A program made the position numbers and the translations under genes. A DNA stretch of 64,000 bases from Pseudomonas saponiphila (GTDB taxonomy: Bacteria; Pseudomonadota; Gammaproteobacteria; Pseudomonadales; Pseudomonadaceae), in contig NZ_FNTJ01000001.1 in the NCBI RefSeq assembly GCF_900105185.1, forward strand, positions 4,050,501-4,114,500, written 5' to 3'. Shown here one piece after another: positions 44,896 to 54,171 of this stretch. Positions within the stretch are counted from its first letter, which is position 1, and the number at the start of each line of letters is the position of its first letter. The notes beneath the pieces are model-generated. The model saw only the letters and a list, made by a program, of their open reading frames with translations. It was not told the origin of the DNA and searched no databases.

Positions 44896-45594
44896 ATGAT
44901 GCTCGACTATCAACTGATCTGGGACAACCTGCCGCTGTACCTCAATGGCGCCCTGGTGACCCTCAAGGTGCTGCTGATTTCCCTGGCCCTGGGCTTGCTC
45001 CTGGCACTGCCCCTGGCGCTGATGCGGGTATCGCGCTCAGCGCTGCTCAACGCTCCGGCCTGGCTCTACACCTATGTGATTCGCGGCACGCCGATGCTGG
45101 TGCAACTGTTCCTGATCTACTACGGCCTGGCGCAGTTCGAGGCCGTGCGCCAGAGCCTGCTCTGGCCGTACCTGTCCAGCGCGACCTTTTGCGCCTGCCT
45201 GGCTTTTGCCATCAACACCAGTGCCTACAGCGCCGAGCTGCTGGCCGGCAGCCTGCGCGCCACGCCTGCCGGCGAGATCGAGGCCGCCAGGGCCATGGGC
45301 ATGTCACGCCTGACCCTGTACCGGCGCATCCTGCTGCCGTCGGCCCTGCGCCGGGCCTTGCCGCAATACAGCAACGAAGTGCTGATGATGCTGCAAACCA
45401 CCAGCCTGGCCTCGATCGTCACCCTGGTCGATATCACCGGGGCGGCGCGCACGGTCAGCTCACGCTTCTACCTGCCGTTCGAGGCATTCATCACCGCCGG
45501 GCTGATCTACCTGGTCCTGACTTTCATTCTGGTGCGTCTGTTCAAGCTGGCCGAGCGCCGCTGGCTTGCGTACCTGGCACCGCGCAAGCACTGA
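44896..45594 (+). CDS. Polar amino acid ABC permease (HisM/AotM type)
   Basis: 232 aa, five transmembrane segments. The EAA loop is IEAARAMGMSRLTLYRRILL. Twelve bp downstream of the other permease gene, with AGGAA before the start. Confidence 0.87.
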   Translation: MMLDYQLIWDNLPLYLNGALVTLKVLLISLALGLLLALPLALMRVSRSALLNAPAWLYTYVIRGTPMLVQLFLIYYGLAQFEAVRQSLLWPYLSSATFCACLAFAINTSAYSAELLAGSLRATPAGEIEAARAMGMSRLTLYRRILLPSALRRALPQYSNEVLMMLQTTSLASIVTLVDITGAARTVSSRFYLPFEAFITAGLIYLVLTFILVRLFKLAERRWLAYLAPRKH

Positions 45595-45603
45595 GGAGCT
45601 GCC

Positions 45604-46716
45604 ATGGAGCATATTCAATACCCGTTGCCGTGGAGCGCCACCGGCACCGAACGCACGCTGACGCTGTTTCGCTTTGGCAGCGGCACACGCAAGGCCTATA
45701 TCCAGGCGTCATTGCACGCTGATGAACTGCCGGGGATGCGCGTCGCCGTCGAGCTCAAGCGCCGGCTCCTGGAACTGGAAAGCCAGGGCCGTCTGAGCGG
45801 GGTGATCGAACTGGTCCCCATGGCCAACCCGCTGGGTATCGCCCAGATGTTCCAGGCCACCCATCAGGGGCGCTTCGAGTTCTCCAGCGGCAAGAACTTC
45901 AACCGCGACTTCCCAGAGCTGTTCGAGCCAGTTGCAGCAGAGCTGCTAGGACAACTGGGCGATGACGCCGAGGCCAACGTCGCGCTGATCCGCCGCGCCA
46001 TGGCCGAGGTGCTCGCGACCATGCCGGCCCCCGCCTCGGAACTCGACGGCCTGCGCCGCCTGCTGCTGCAGCACGCCTGTGACGCCGACCTGGTGCTGGA
46101 CCTGCACTGCGATTTCGAGTCGGTCATGTTGCTGTACGCCATGCCGCAACACTGGCCGCGCCTGCAACCACTGGCCGCCCGCCTCGGCGCCGAGGTGGCC
46201 CTGCTGGCCGAGGATGCGGGCGGCAGCGCCTTCGACGAAGCCTGTGGAATTACCTGGTTGCACCTGGCGGAACGCTTTCCCGAAGCCAATATTCCCCTGG
46301 CCTGCGCGGCCACCACCATCGAATTGCGCGGCATGGCCGACACCGAACGCGAACCCTGCCTCGCCAGCGCCCACGCCATTCTCGGCTACCTCGCCGAGCA
46401 GGGCCTGATCAGCGGCGACTGGCCCGCGGCGCCGCCCAGCCAGTGCCAGGCACTGCCCTTTGCCGGAGCGCAGTACGCCTATGCGCCCCATCCCGGGGTG
46501 GTGAGTTTTCTGCAACCCGTGGGCGCACAAGTGAAGGTCGGCGATCCGCTGTTCGAGGTCATCGACCCGCTCACCGACCGGCACAGCGTGGTACGTGCCA
46601 GCACCGACGGCATTGTCTATGCCCGCGAACGCCTGCGCTTCGCCCAACCCGGGCTGTGGCTGGCCAAAGTCGCCGGCGCTACCCCCATTCGCCAGGGTCG
46701 CTTGCTCAGCGACTGA
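45604..46716 (+). CDS. Succinylglutamate desuccinylase/aspartoacylase-family metallohydrolase
   Basis: 370 aa, AstE/AspA family (M14-like zinc fold). Zinc ligands visible as ASLHADELPG (HxxE, residues ~38-45) and LDLHCDFESV (His ~166); FNRDFPEL binds the substrate. A C-terminal barrel ends with FEVIDPLTDRHSVVRA. These enzymes remove acyl groups from N-acyl amino acids. Location between permease and ATPase genes suggests that the imported compound is an N-acylated (basic) amino acid or an opine-like conjugate. Confidence 0.85.
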   Translation: MEHIQYPLPWSATGTERTLTLFRFGSGTRKAYIQASLHADELPGMRVAVELKRRLLELESQGRLSGVIELVPMANPLGIAQMFQATHQGRFEFSSGKNFNRDFPELFEPVAAELLGQLGDDAEANVALIRRAMAEVLATMPAPASELDGLRRLLLQHACDADLVLDLHCDFESVMLLYAMPQHWPRLQPLAARLGAEVALLAEDAGGSAFDEACGITWLHLAERFPEANIPLACAATTIELRGMADTEREPCLASAHAILGYLAEQGLISGDWPAAPPSQCQALPFAGAQYAYAPHPGVVSFLQPVGAQVKVGDPLFEVIDPLTDRHSVVRASTDGIVYARERLRFAQPGLWLAKVAGATPIRQGRLLSD

Positions 46717-46734
46717 TTCCGGAGAGTTCACAGC

Positions 46735-47499
46735 ATGTACAAACTTGAAGTTCAGGAACTGCACAAAAGCTACGGCGCGCATCAGGTGCTCAAGGGCGTG
46801 TCCCTGCAGGCCCGGGCCGGCGACGTGATCAGCCTGATCGGCTCCAGCGGCTCGGGCAAGAGCACCTTCCTGCGCTGTATCAACCTTCTGGAGCAACCCA
46901 ATGCCGGCACCATCCTGCTCAATGGCGACCCCCTCAAGCTGGTGGCCGGCAAGCACGGCGGGTTGCAGGCGGCCGAGCCCAAGCAGCTGCAACGCATGCG
47001 TTCGCAGCTGTCGATGGTGTTTCAACACTTCAACCTCTGGTCCCACATGAGTGCCCTGGACAACGTGATGGAAGCCCCGGTGCAGGTACTGGGCCTGAGC
47101 AGGCAGGAGGCACGGCAGCGCGCCGAGCACTACCTGGAGAAAGTCGGCGTGGCGCAGCGCCGGCATGCCTGGCCGGGGCACATGTCCGGTGGCGAGCAGC
47201 AACGGGTGGCGATTGCCCGCGCCCTGGCGATGGAACCGCAGGTGATGCTGTTTGACGAACCGACCTCGGCGCTCGACCCCGAGCTGGTGGGCGAGGTGCT
47301 GAAAGTCATGCAGGACCTGGCGCAGGAAGGCCGCACCATGGTGGTGGTGACCCACGAAATGGGCTTTGCCCGGGAGGTGTCCAACCAACTGGTGTTCCTC
47401 CACCAGGGCCTGGTGGAAGAACGCGGCGCGCCCCGTGAAGTGCTGGCCAACCCGCAGTCCGAGCGCCTGCAACAGTTCCTCGCCGGGAGTTTGAAGTAA
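46735..47499 (+). CDS. Polar amino acid ABC transporter ATP-binding protein (HisP type)
   Basis: 254 aa. Walker A GSSGSGKST, Q-loop VFQHFNLWSHMSA, signature MSGGEQQR, Walker [14 protein letters not shown], switch His in VVTHEMGFA. The HisP-like insertion before the Q-loop (AGKHGGLQAAEPKQLQ) marks it as a lysine/histidine/ornithine-type ATPase. Same operon as the permeases. Confidence 0.9.
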   Translation: MYKLEVQELHKSYGAHQVLKGVSLQARAGDVISLIGSSGSGKSTFLRCINLLEQPNAGTILLNGDPLKLVAGKHGGLQAAEPKQLQRMRSQLSMVFQHFNLWSHMSALDNVMEAPVQVLGLSRQEARQRAEHYLEKVGVAQRRHAWPGHMSGGEQQRVAIARALAMEPQVMLFDEPTSALDPELVGEVLKVMQDLAQEGRTMVVVTHEMGFAREVSNQLVFLHQGLVEERGAPREVLANPQSERLQQFLAGSLK

Positions 47500-47618
47500 A
47501 GTCGCCACTCCAGCGCTTGGCGCGGCCCTGGCGCGACCGGCTTCGGATACACTCCGGGCCATCTCGCCAGGGCGTCAGGCAGCGCCCTCCTCCCCCTTCA
47601 ACCACTGTCGAGCCGGAT

Positions 47619-48527
47619 ATGCCAAGCCCATCGAAAGACACCTCGGTCTACGCCGCGCCGGTGATGCGCAAACTGTCGGAAATCGTCGCCGAACTGCCGC
47701 CGTCGCTGCGCAAGGTGGCGGACTTCATCCTGCGCCACCCCCTCAAGGCCGCGACCCTGACCATCGAGGAGATGGCTCAAGCCACCCTGACCTCGCCCGC
47801 CGCCGTCAACCGCCTGGCCAAGGCCCTGGACCTGGGGGGCTACAGCGGCATGAAGGCCGAGCTGGTCACCACCTTGCAGCAGATGGTGTCGCCGGTGGAC
47901 AAGCTGCGCAACGAACTGGCCCAGCGCCCGGGTGGCGCCTTTGGCCTGCACGAACAACTGCAGAGCGCCGGCAGCAACCTGGCCACCGCCGCCACCAGCA
48001 ACCATGCCGACAGCTTCGACGCCTTCATCACCCGCCTGACCAGCGCGCGCAAGGTCTACATCCTGGGGTTCGGCAACAGCGTCTACCTGGCCGGGCTTGC
48101 CGCCGCCACCCTGATGCCGTTCTGCGCCGACGCCACGGCCATCAGCATGGAAGGCGGCAATGAAAACGCCGCCTACCGGCTGGCCGCGATCACGGATCAG
48201 GACGTGCTGCTGGCGATCTCCCTGCCACGCTACTCCCAGGACACCCTGCAACTGGCGCGCTTTGCCAGTGAACGCGGGGCAACGGTGCTGGCCATCACCG
48301 ACTCCCCCGCCTCGCCGCTCACCGCGATAGCCGAGCACACCCTGTTCGCGCCTTGCGATCACCCGGTGCTGACCAGCTCCAACATCGCCGTGCTGGCCTT
48401 GATCGAAGGGCTGGTCGCCGGGGTGATGGCGCGCAATGAAAAAGCGGTGAAATTGGCCACTGAGCTGACAGAAAGCGTGATGTCGTATTTGCATATTCCT
48501 GGTCAGGGCAAAGCGCTGAAGAAGTGA
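47619..48527 (+). CDS. RpiR/MurR-family transcriptional regulator
   Basis: 302 aa. HTH_6 domain (residues ~15-90: LTIEEMAQATLTSPAAVNRL) and SIS domain (~135-270: KVYILGFGNSVYLAGLAAA). It lies 119 bp after the ATPase gene on the same strand and is the likely local regulator of the transporter/deacylase operon. It parallels the RpiR gene of the dpkA cluster. Confidence 0.87.
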   Translation: MPSPSKDTSVYAAPVMRKLSEIVAELPPSLRKVADFILRHPLKAATLTIEEMAQATLTSPAAVNRLAKALDLGGYSGMKAELVTTLQQMVSPVDKLRNELAQRPGGAFGLHEQLQSAGSNLATAATSNHADSFDAFITRLTSARKVYILGFGNSVYLAGLAAATLMPFCADATAISMEGGNENAAYRLAAITDQDVLLAISLPRYSQDTLQLARFASERGATVLAITDSPASPLTAIAEHTLFAPCDHPVLTSSNIAVLALIEGLVAGVMARNEKAVKLATELTESVMSYLHIPGQGKALKK

Positions 48528-48557
48528 TGCCAAGAGGCAGGAGGCGCAAGATCCCGG

Positions 48558-48641
48558 CGTAGGAGCCAGCTTGCTGGCGAAGAGGCCCCCAAGGCATGCA
48601 TCGCCCTGGCCGACGCCTTCGCTGGCAAGCCAGCTCCTACC
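48558..48641. repeat. REP pair
   Basis: GTAGGAGCCAGCTTGCTGGC and GCTGGCAAGCCAGCTCCTAC face each other across ~40 bp. Confidence 0.85.
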
Positions 48642-48679
48642 AAGCAGAATCAGTCCGGCCGCAAGGCTGCCGATTGCTC

Positions 48680-48868
48680 AAGCTCTGGCTTTTGATCTTG
48701 CTGTTGATCCCAATGGCCCCGTTAACCACGACGGCCCCATGCGAGGCACCGAGTGGAGAGGCAAGCGCTTTTGCTTACTTTTTTGCTGGGCCGGCACTCC
48801 GGCGTTTGAAAAAAGTGAGTCGCCCTAAGGGCGAAACCGGCAGTAACCACACCGGATATCCCTCCTTT
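48680..48868 (-). repeat. Dispersed repeat family E, copy 5
   Basis: CTCTGGCTTTTGATCTTGCT, GGCACCGAGTGGAGAGGC, TTTTTGCTGGGCCGGCACTC, AAAAAGTGAGTCGCC, ending CACACCGGATATCCC. Closest in content to copy 2, same orientation. Confidence 0.65.
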
Positions 48869-49594
48869 TCAAACACCCAGCCGTTGCAGAAACTTCTGGA
48901 TTTCAAGCGAGTAGGCACCAGGGTGGGAGAACCTGAACATATGCCCAGTGCGCGACATGATGACCTCCTGCGAACCCCTGATGCCCTTCAGCAGAATTCC
49001 AGCCGCCTCTTCACCAATCAACCGATCCTCCCCCGGCGTCAAAATCAGCGTAGGAACATCAATCCTCCCCAACCGACTACGGTAGTCCACCTTCTCAATC
49101 GAACGCATGCGATTGACGTAAGCCCGGTGGGGCGTCTCTTTGATGAAGAAGGCGCGGCTCTTGGCCACCGACCAGGGAATCTCCCCCTCCCGGTCAAAGG
49201 ACGAAGCCAACTGCGCCGCATGAATCCGCAAGGTCAGCTGTCGATAAAATGGCCCGGGAAACCAGGGCGCCAGGGCCGCCAGGCTCTTGAGCAGCGGTGA
49301 GGTAATCGGGCTCCGGGCAAAACCACCGGAGAGTACCAGGCCTGCAAGGCCCTCGGGCTGGCGCGTGGCAAACGCAATCGAGGCCACCGCACCATAGGAA
49401 TCGCCAACCAGCACATAGCTCTGCAGGTCCTGCACCTGATCGAGGATGTAATCGGCCAGGGTTTCCAGCTCGCACACCCCGTCCGGCAAGCGCAGGGTGC
49501 GCAGGCGCCGGTGCTGCAAATGGGTCAGCTGGTCCAGCTGCCAGGGGGCCCCGGCAAAGCAAGGGATCATGACCAGAGTGGGTGTCGCTTGCAT
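48869..49594 (-). CDS. Alpha/beta hydrolase
   Basis: 241 aa. Nucleophile elbow GDSYGAVASIAFA (Ser ~66), oxyanion and strand motifs MIPCFAGAPW and LVLSGGFARS, acid ILTPGEDRLIG and His in SRTGHMFRFSHP complete the triad. No signal peptide. Substrate unknown. The C-terminal end abuts repeat copy 5. Confidence 0.85.
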   Translation of the reverse strand: MQATPTLVMIPCFAGAPWQLDQLTHLQHRRLRTLRLPDGVCELETLADYILDQVQDLQSYVLVGDSYGAVASIAFATRQPEGLAGLVLSGGFARSPITSPLLKSLAALAPWFPGPFYRQLTLRIHAAQLASSFDREGEIPWSVAKSRAFFIKETPHRAYVNRMRSIEKVDYRSRLGRIDVPTLILTPGEDRLIGEEAAGILLKGIRGSQEVIMSRTGHMFRFSHPGAYSLEIQKFLQRLGV

Positions 49595-49730
49595 AAGGTG
49601 CTCCTGGCGAGTCGGTTAACTACGGGCGAACTCTAGGAGCGCCGAGACAGGCAATCCAATGGCATTTGCGCAGCATCTCGATGCACGGGATCGATGATCC
49701 CCGGAGGCGTTGAGCACAGCACGCCAACGG

Positions 49731-50654
49731 TCAATCGACAACCAGCATGCCGGTCAACCACTCAATGGCCGGCTCGTGGGCGCGCCCTCGTGCGCGAATG
49801 ATCAGCACCTCCCAGCTGGGCAGCGCCAGGGGCAACTCGAAAAGGCTCAGTTGCGCAGCCTCCTGCATGCGCAATGCAACCCGCTCGGCCACCACCGCAA
49901 TGGACTGTGAAGCACCCACCATAAAGGCCACGGCCAGAAAGCCCGGGCACGTGAGGCTCACCTTGCGGCTGCGCCCGAGGTGCTCCAGAGCATCGTCCAC
50001 CGTGCCCCGGGTATCACCGCGTGGCGACACCAGGATGTGCGGCAGGCGCACGAAGTCATCCAGTTCCATGTGCAGTTTCTTGCCGCGCTTGATCAGCGCC
50101 GGGTGGCCCTGGCAGGCGATGCCGACAAAGCGCTCCGTATGCGCCAGCTGACAGGCAAAACGCTGCGGAATCTGCGCGAACGAGCCCGACCCCAGCACCA
50201 GATCGAGCTCACCGCCATCGAGCATGCGCAGCGCCGATTCGGCATCTGCCGGCCTGAAATTCAGGACCAGTTCGGGCGCCGCGGCCTGCACTCTGGCCAG
50301 AGCGGGGGCGACAACCGTCAACAAGGCGTGATCGGTGGCCGCCAGCGCCAGCGTGGTCTGCAGGCGACCCGGGTCGAACGCACCTCGCGGGCTGGCGATC
50401 AGCCGGACCGAATCGAGCACCGCCGCCACTTTCGGCATCAACTCCGTGGCCAGCGGCGTGGGTGCGATCCCCCGGGGGTGTCGAATGAACAGCTGGTCGG
50501 CAAAAGCCGTGCGCAACCGCGCCAGAGCATGGCTGGTTGCCGACTGGGACAAATGCAAGCGTTCAGCCGCGCGGCCCACATGCCGTTCGGCCCACAGAGC
50601 TTCGAGCACCACCAGCAGGTTGAGATCGAAACGTGTCAGATCCAGAGAGTTCAT
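49731..50654 (-). CDS. LysR-family transcriptional regulator
   Basis: 307 aa. HTH at residues ~5-65 (LDLTRFDLNLLVVLEALWAE, HLSQSATSHALARLRTAF), effector domain ~95-300. Start 50654 is chosen; an in-frame ATG at 50705 lies upstream. It follows the hydrolase by 136 bp on the same strand, and no divergent target is evident. Confidence 0.87.
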   Translation of the reverse strand: MNSLDLTRFDLNLLVVLEALWAERHVGRAAERLHLSQSATSHALARLRTAFADQLFIRHPRGIAPTPLATELMPKVAAVLDSVRLIASPRGAFDPGRLQTTLALAATDHALLTVVAPALARVQAAAPELVLNFRPADAESALRMLDGGELDLVLGSGSFAQIPQRFACQLAHTERFVGIACQGHPALIKRGKKLHMELDDFVRLPHILVSPRGDTRGTVDDALEHLGRSRKVSLTCPGFLAVAFMVGASQSIAVVAERVALRMQEAAQLSLFELPLALPSWEVLIIRARGRAHEPAIEWLTGMLVVD

Positions 50655-50957
50655 GGAGCAGTGGCCTCGTTGTGGATCATTTCCAGCGCGCAGTTTGGGT
50701 GCCACTGTTTACCAGCCATGGCACGCGCGACAAGGACAAGCATGCTGCCTGGCAAGCGTACCGCAAGCGAGCCAACGCGCTGCGCACTCTCTCGGAACGG
50801 TTGCGCCTTTCGTCGTTCTTGCGCTCGCTCCCGCTGGCGGTAACGGGCCGTCGCCGGTTATGACTGCCAGACCATTACGCGGCGTCGCTCAAGGCATTGT
50901 CGGTCGCCTTGCCGCTGCCGCCCAACACGCAGACGGATGAAAGAGTGCGTTCGCTCT
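50655..50957. other. Gene-poor gap, possible remnant
   Basis: A + strand frame of about 76 codons (50633-50863) overlaps the LysR start and reads WQAYRKRANALRTLSERLRL near its middle. It has no recognised family and no ribosome site. Possibly decayed coding DNA; nothing firm can be called. Confidence 0.3.
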
Positions 50958-51317
50958 TCAATGGGGAAATGCGCCTTGAGCGTAAGCCTGCCAAAGGCGA
51001 TGTATAAAACCGCTATCGACCTGGTGCTTGAATGCCTGCGCGATCAGGCCAAAATCATCCGACACATAGCCTGCAAGATCCGGATTGCCAGTGATCTGAT
51101 AGACCCTCTTGAAGGCAGCCTCTTTGACTTGCCTGATGGATTCATCTTCAGGTGGACATGACGCAAGCACTTCTTCGTAGCTATCGCTCCACGCGCTGGC
51201 AAACTCGATGCAATCCCGTGAATCCAACCTGGCATCCCAGTCAGTGTTGTTCTGGAAAACCTGCTCAAGAAAAACACCGTCATTTATCCTGGAGAGCATT
51301 TCACTTAGCCCCATCAT
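50958..51317 (-). CDS. Hypothetical small acidic protein (immunity-like by context)
   Basis: 119 aa, acidic, cytoplasmic, not recognised. Seen: MLSRINDGVFLEQVFQNNTD and ESIRQVKEAAFKRVYQITGN. AAGGAGA lies ~10 nt upstream of 51317. It follows the DUF4303 gene on the same strand (93-bp gap). Size, acidity and partner fit an immunity protein of a contact-dependent or secreted toxin, but no toxin gene is in view. Confidence 0.55.
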   Translation of the reverse strand: MMGLSEMLSRINDGVFLEQVFQNNTDWDARLDSRDCIEFASAWSDSYEEVLASCPPEDESIRQVKEAAFKRVYQITGNPDLAGYVSDDFGLIAQAFKHQVDSGFIHRLWQAYAQGAFPH

Positions 51318-51410
51318 CTCAGCCCATCTCCTTGAACCGGCTCTCGATCAGCTTTACCGATAGCTTGTTTATAGAGACCCGTGAGAAACCCTGAAAGACC
51401 ATCACTGACA

Positions 51411-51929
51411 TTACTGCTGGACAATCCAACGCTCAAACTCGGCAGCCTGCGAAGGGCAATTGATGTCCCTGATCCAATGGATTTCCGTCTCAGGGTCGAG
51501 ACTGTCTGTCACCGAGAAGGCGAAAATGGCGCCAGCCAACTCTGTCTGGCGCAACTCTTTAAGGGCGTCGACGCAGAGGCCAAAAACAGCATCGCGATAC
51601 TGTTTGAAGTCGGGCCCTTCCGGGACCGACTGACAGGAGCGCCGCATATCCTCGGATATGTCCGTAAAAAACTCCTCGCCAAAGCCCTCATGACTCCATT
51701 CGCCGGGACTCCACTTGAAATAGACAGGATCTTCAGGGAACTCGGCCTGCATCTTCGCCAGGTGGGTTTTGCAGTTGAACGATGCAGACAGGGAGGTTGC
51801 GTCCGAGTCGGAGTACAACGCAAAACCACATACTTCAGACTCGGGCATTTGCATTATGAATTTCGCTATCGCCTGACGAGAGGCCGCGACAACTCGGCGG
51901 TGAAATTCAGCGGCATCAAAAACAACCAT
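51411..51929 (-). CDS. DUF4303 domain protein (predicted immunity protein)
   Basis: 172 aa. Start 51929 (MVVFDAAEFHRRVV) is preferred because AAGGAATAGC precedes it; a longer frame runs from 52130. Seen: SEVCGFALYSDSDATSLSAS, WSPGEWSHEGFGEEFF, and a polar C-terminus. The layout fits DUF4303, a family repeatedly found in polymorphic-toxin immunity arrays (family from memory). Lower G+C than neighbours. Confidence 0.65.
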   Translation of the reverse strand: MVVFDAAEFHRRVVAASRQAIAKFIMQMPESEVCGFALYSDSDATSLSASFNCKTHLAKMQAEFPEDPVYFKWSPGEWSHEGFGEEFFTDISEDMRRSCQSVPEGPDFKQYRDAVFGLCVDALKELRQTELAGAIFAFSVTDSLDPETEIHWIRDINCPSQAAEFERWIVQQ

Positions 51930-52137
51930 GATGCTATTCCTTGTTGGCAACACGTTGATTGTTTCGCCAGCACAGTGCCGACGCATTTTTCGTAACGCCA
52001 AGACCCTATCCGCAGCGCTCCTGACACTGCCAGTAATCGCCCTGGCCAAGGCTTCATATTTTGCGCGGTACGCGCCGCACGGCACCAACCCTTCGACGCC
52101 GGACTTTTCAGCAGCCGTCGGCATCGGCACTTGTCGT

Positions 52138-52863
52138 CTACTGCACCGGCAAAAAATTCATCAGCAGCAAACTCTGCGCATAGTTGAACCCCACCCGTCG
52201 ATAACGCTCATCCAGAATCTGCGTCAGCAGATCCAGGCGCGCCACAATCTTGCCGAACTCCACGGCAAAACTCAGGTTACTGCCCTCCTCGGAAATCTCG
52301 TTGGAAAACAGCAACAACACGCCATTGGCATCCTGGCGCTGGCTCAGAAGCCAGGTGGCCTTTTCGATATTGCGCGCGGCGTTGCTGATGAACTGCGGGT
52401 CGATGCTGTCGGTCATGTAGAACTCGGTGCGCCCGCCATGGGCGGTCACCAGCATGCTGCCGATGGCATAGATGAAGGCGCCGACCCGATCCCCCTGGAA
52501 CTCCGGGCTCAGGGAATAACTCAGGGCCGCCAGGTCGCGGCGATCGCCCAGGGCCGGCAGTGGCTGGCGTTTTTCGATGGCGTTGCGGATCTCGCGCTGG
52601 GCGCTGGTGCCATCGGGGAACCCCGATTTGCGCCATTGGCTGGGATTGCGCAGATAGAGCTTGCCCATCAGCAGGTACAGGCTCTGCAGGTTGTCGCGCA
52701 TGCCGATGGTGGCCATGCGGTCGACACTGGTCTGGAAGAATTCGTCAGGCTTGCCTTCACGAAACTGTTTGGCCAGATCGCGGCCTTGTTGCTGGCTGCA
52801 GGCCGTGGCGCCCAACATCAGCAGCGCCACCAGAAACAGGCGCGCAAAGCGGGTTTGCATCAT
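52138..52863 (-). CDS. Lipoprotein of unknown function
   Basis: About 241 aa. Starts MMQTRFARLFLVALLMLGATA-C, with a lipobox Cys at ~22 followed by SQQQGRDLAK. The body is helical, with FREGKPDEFFQTSVDRMATI and SFAVEFGKIVARLDLLTQIL. The ORF extends upstream to 52908, but the lipoprotein signal defines the start at 52863 (or 52860). Function not recognised. Confidence 0.75.
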   Translation of the reverse strand: MMQTRFARLFLVALLMLGATACSQQQGRDLAKQFREGKPDEFFQTSVDRMATIGMRDNLQSLYLLMGKLYLRNPSQWRKSGFPDGTSAQREIRNAIEKRQPLPALGDRRDLAALSYSLSPEFQGDRVGAFIYAIGSMLVTAHGGRTEFYMTDSIDPQFISNAARNIEKATWLLSQRQDANGVLLLFSNEISEEGSNLSFAVEFGKIVARLDLLTQILDERYRRVGFNYAQSLLLMNFLPVQ

Positions 52864-52961
52864 GCAAGAAGAGGGAGCGTAGGCCATCGGCACCGGGTCA
52901 AAATTCACGGGCTGCGGCGGGGATCGGCGCGGCCAGGCCTGGTGATAGAACGCAAAACTGT

Positions 52962-52993
52962 AAAAAAGTGCGATGGCCGCCGCCGGCCATCGC
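52962..52993 (-). terminator. Rho-independent terminator of the aco operon
   Basis: On the minus strand GCGATGGCC-GGCGGC-GGCCATCGC, a perfect 9-bp stem, is followed by a T-tract (ACTTTTTTAC). It begins 14 bp past the bdh stop. Confidence 0.85.
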
Positions 52994-53006
52994 CAAAGAG
53001 CGCCCC

Positions 53007-54110
53007 TTAAGGGCGTCGCAACTGACCGGGAGACACGATGATCTTGACGTTGTGTTCCTTGTTGTTGACCAGCTCCTCGAAGCCCTGGCCAACGATCTGT
53101 TCCAGCTGGATGCGCCCGGTCACCAGGGGCGAAATATCCAGGCGGCCATCGGCGATAAAGGCAATCACATCGGCGAACTCACCGTTGTAGGCCAGGGCCC
53201 CGAGCACCTGTTTCTCGGTGGCCACCAGTTCGAAGAAGTTGAACTCGCTGGGCTCCTCGAAGATCCCCACCAGCACGCATTTACCGGCCTTGCGGATCAG
53301 GTCGATGGCCAGCTTGGCGGTGTGCTTGTTGCCGATGCATTCGAAGCTGACATCGGCGCCCAGCCCGCCGGTCAGGCGCTTGACCTCGGCCAGGGCGTCG
53401 CATTCCTTGGGGTCGAGCACATGGGTGGCGCCCACCTCCAGGGCCTTGGCCTTGCGCGCGCCGGACATTTCCAGGGCGATCACCTGGGCCGCGCCGGCGG
53501 CCTTGGCGCACATGATGGTGCACAGGCCGATGGTGCCGGCACCGACCACCACCACGTTCTGTCCGAGCAAACTGCCGGCCTTTTTCACCGCGTGCATGCC
53601 CACCGCCAACGGCTCGATCAGCGCCCCGGCCTCGGCAGGAAAGTTGTCCGGCAAGGCGTAGAGCAGGTTGGCCGGCACGTTCACCAGTTCAGCAAAGGCG
53701 CCGTTGTTCATCAGCCCGGTAAAGGCCAGGTTCTCGCAGATGTTGTACAGGCCGTGGGTGCAGTAGTAGCAGGTGCCGCAGTGCTGGCAGGCGTCGGCGG
53801 CCACCGGCTGGCCGACACTGAACCCCTGGACTCCTTCGCCCAGGGCGACGATCTCGCCGCAGAACTCGTGGCCGAGAATGCACTGGCCCTTGATCCCGGT
53901 CAGCGGGTGCGGCGCGTCCACCGGAATGAACACCGGCCCGGCCACGTATTCGTGCAGGTCGGAGCCGCAGATGCCGCACCAGTCGACGCGGATCTGCACC
54001 CAGCCGGCAGGCGGCGCGTCGGGCAGCGGCACGTCTTCGACGCGGATATCGTGGCGGCCGTGCCAGACCGCGGCGCGCATGCTCGGAACGGATTTGAGGG
54101 CAACACTCAT
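53007..54110 (-). CDS. bdh: 2,3-butanediol dehydrogenase (zinc-dependent, MDR family)
   Basis: 367 aa. Catalytic zinc motif VDWCGICGSDLHEY and GHEFCGEI, structural zinc Cys cluster CQHCGTCYYC and a NAD-binding VVGAGTIGLCT. It interconverts 2,3-butanediol and acetoin, feeding acetoin to the dehydrogenase complex encoded upstream. Strong site AGGAG 10 nt before the start. Last gene of the aco operon, 61 bp after acoC. Confidence 0.87.
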   Translation of the reverse strand: MSVALKSVPSMRAAVWHGRHDIRVEDVPLPDAPPAGWVQIRVDWCGICGSDLHEYVAGPVFIPVDAPHPLTGIKGQCILGHEFCGEIVALGEGVQGFSVGQPVAADACQHCGTCYYCTHGLYNICENLAFTGLMNNGAFAELVNVPANLLYALPDNFPAEAGALIEPLAVGMHAVKKAGSLLGQNVVVVGAGTIGLCTIMCAKAAGAAQVIALEMSGARKAKALEVGATHVLDPKECDALAEVKRLTGGLGADVSFECIGNKHTAKLAIDLIRKAGKCVLVGIFEEPSEFNFFELVATEKQVLGALAYNGEFADVIAFIADGRLDISPLVTGRIQLEQIVGQGFEELVNNKEHNVKIIVSPGQLRRP

Positions 54111-54171
54111 CTTGGCTTCTCCTGGTTGTCATAGGGCGACGACGGCCCCCTGGCCGTCGCCGCAAAAAACC

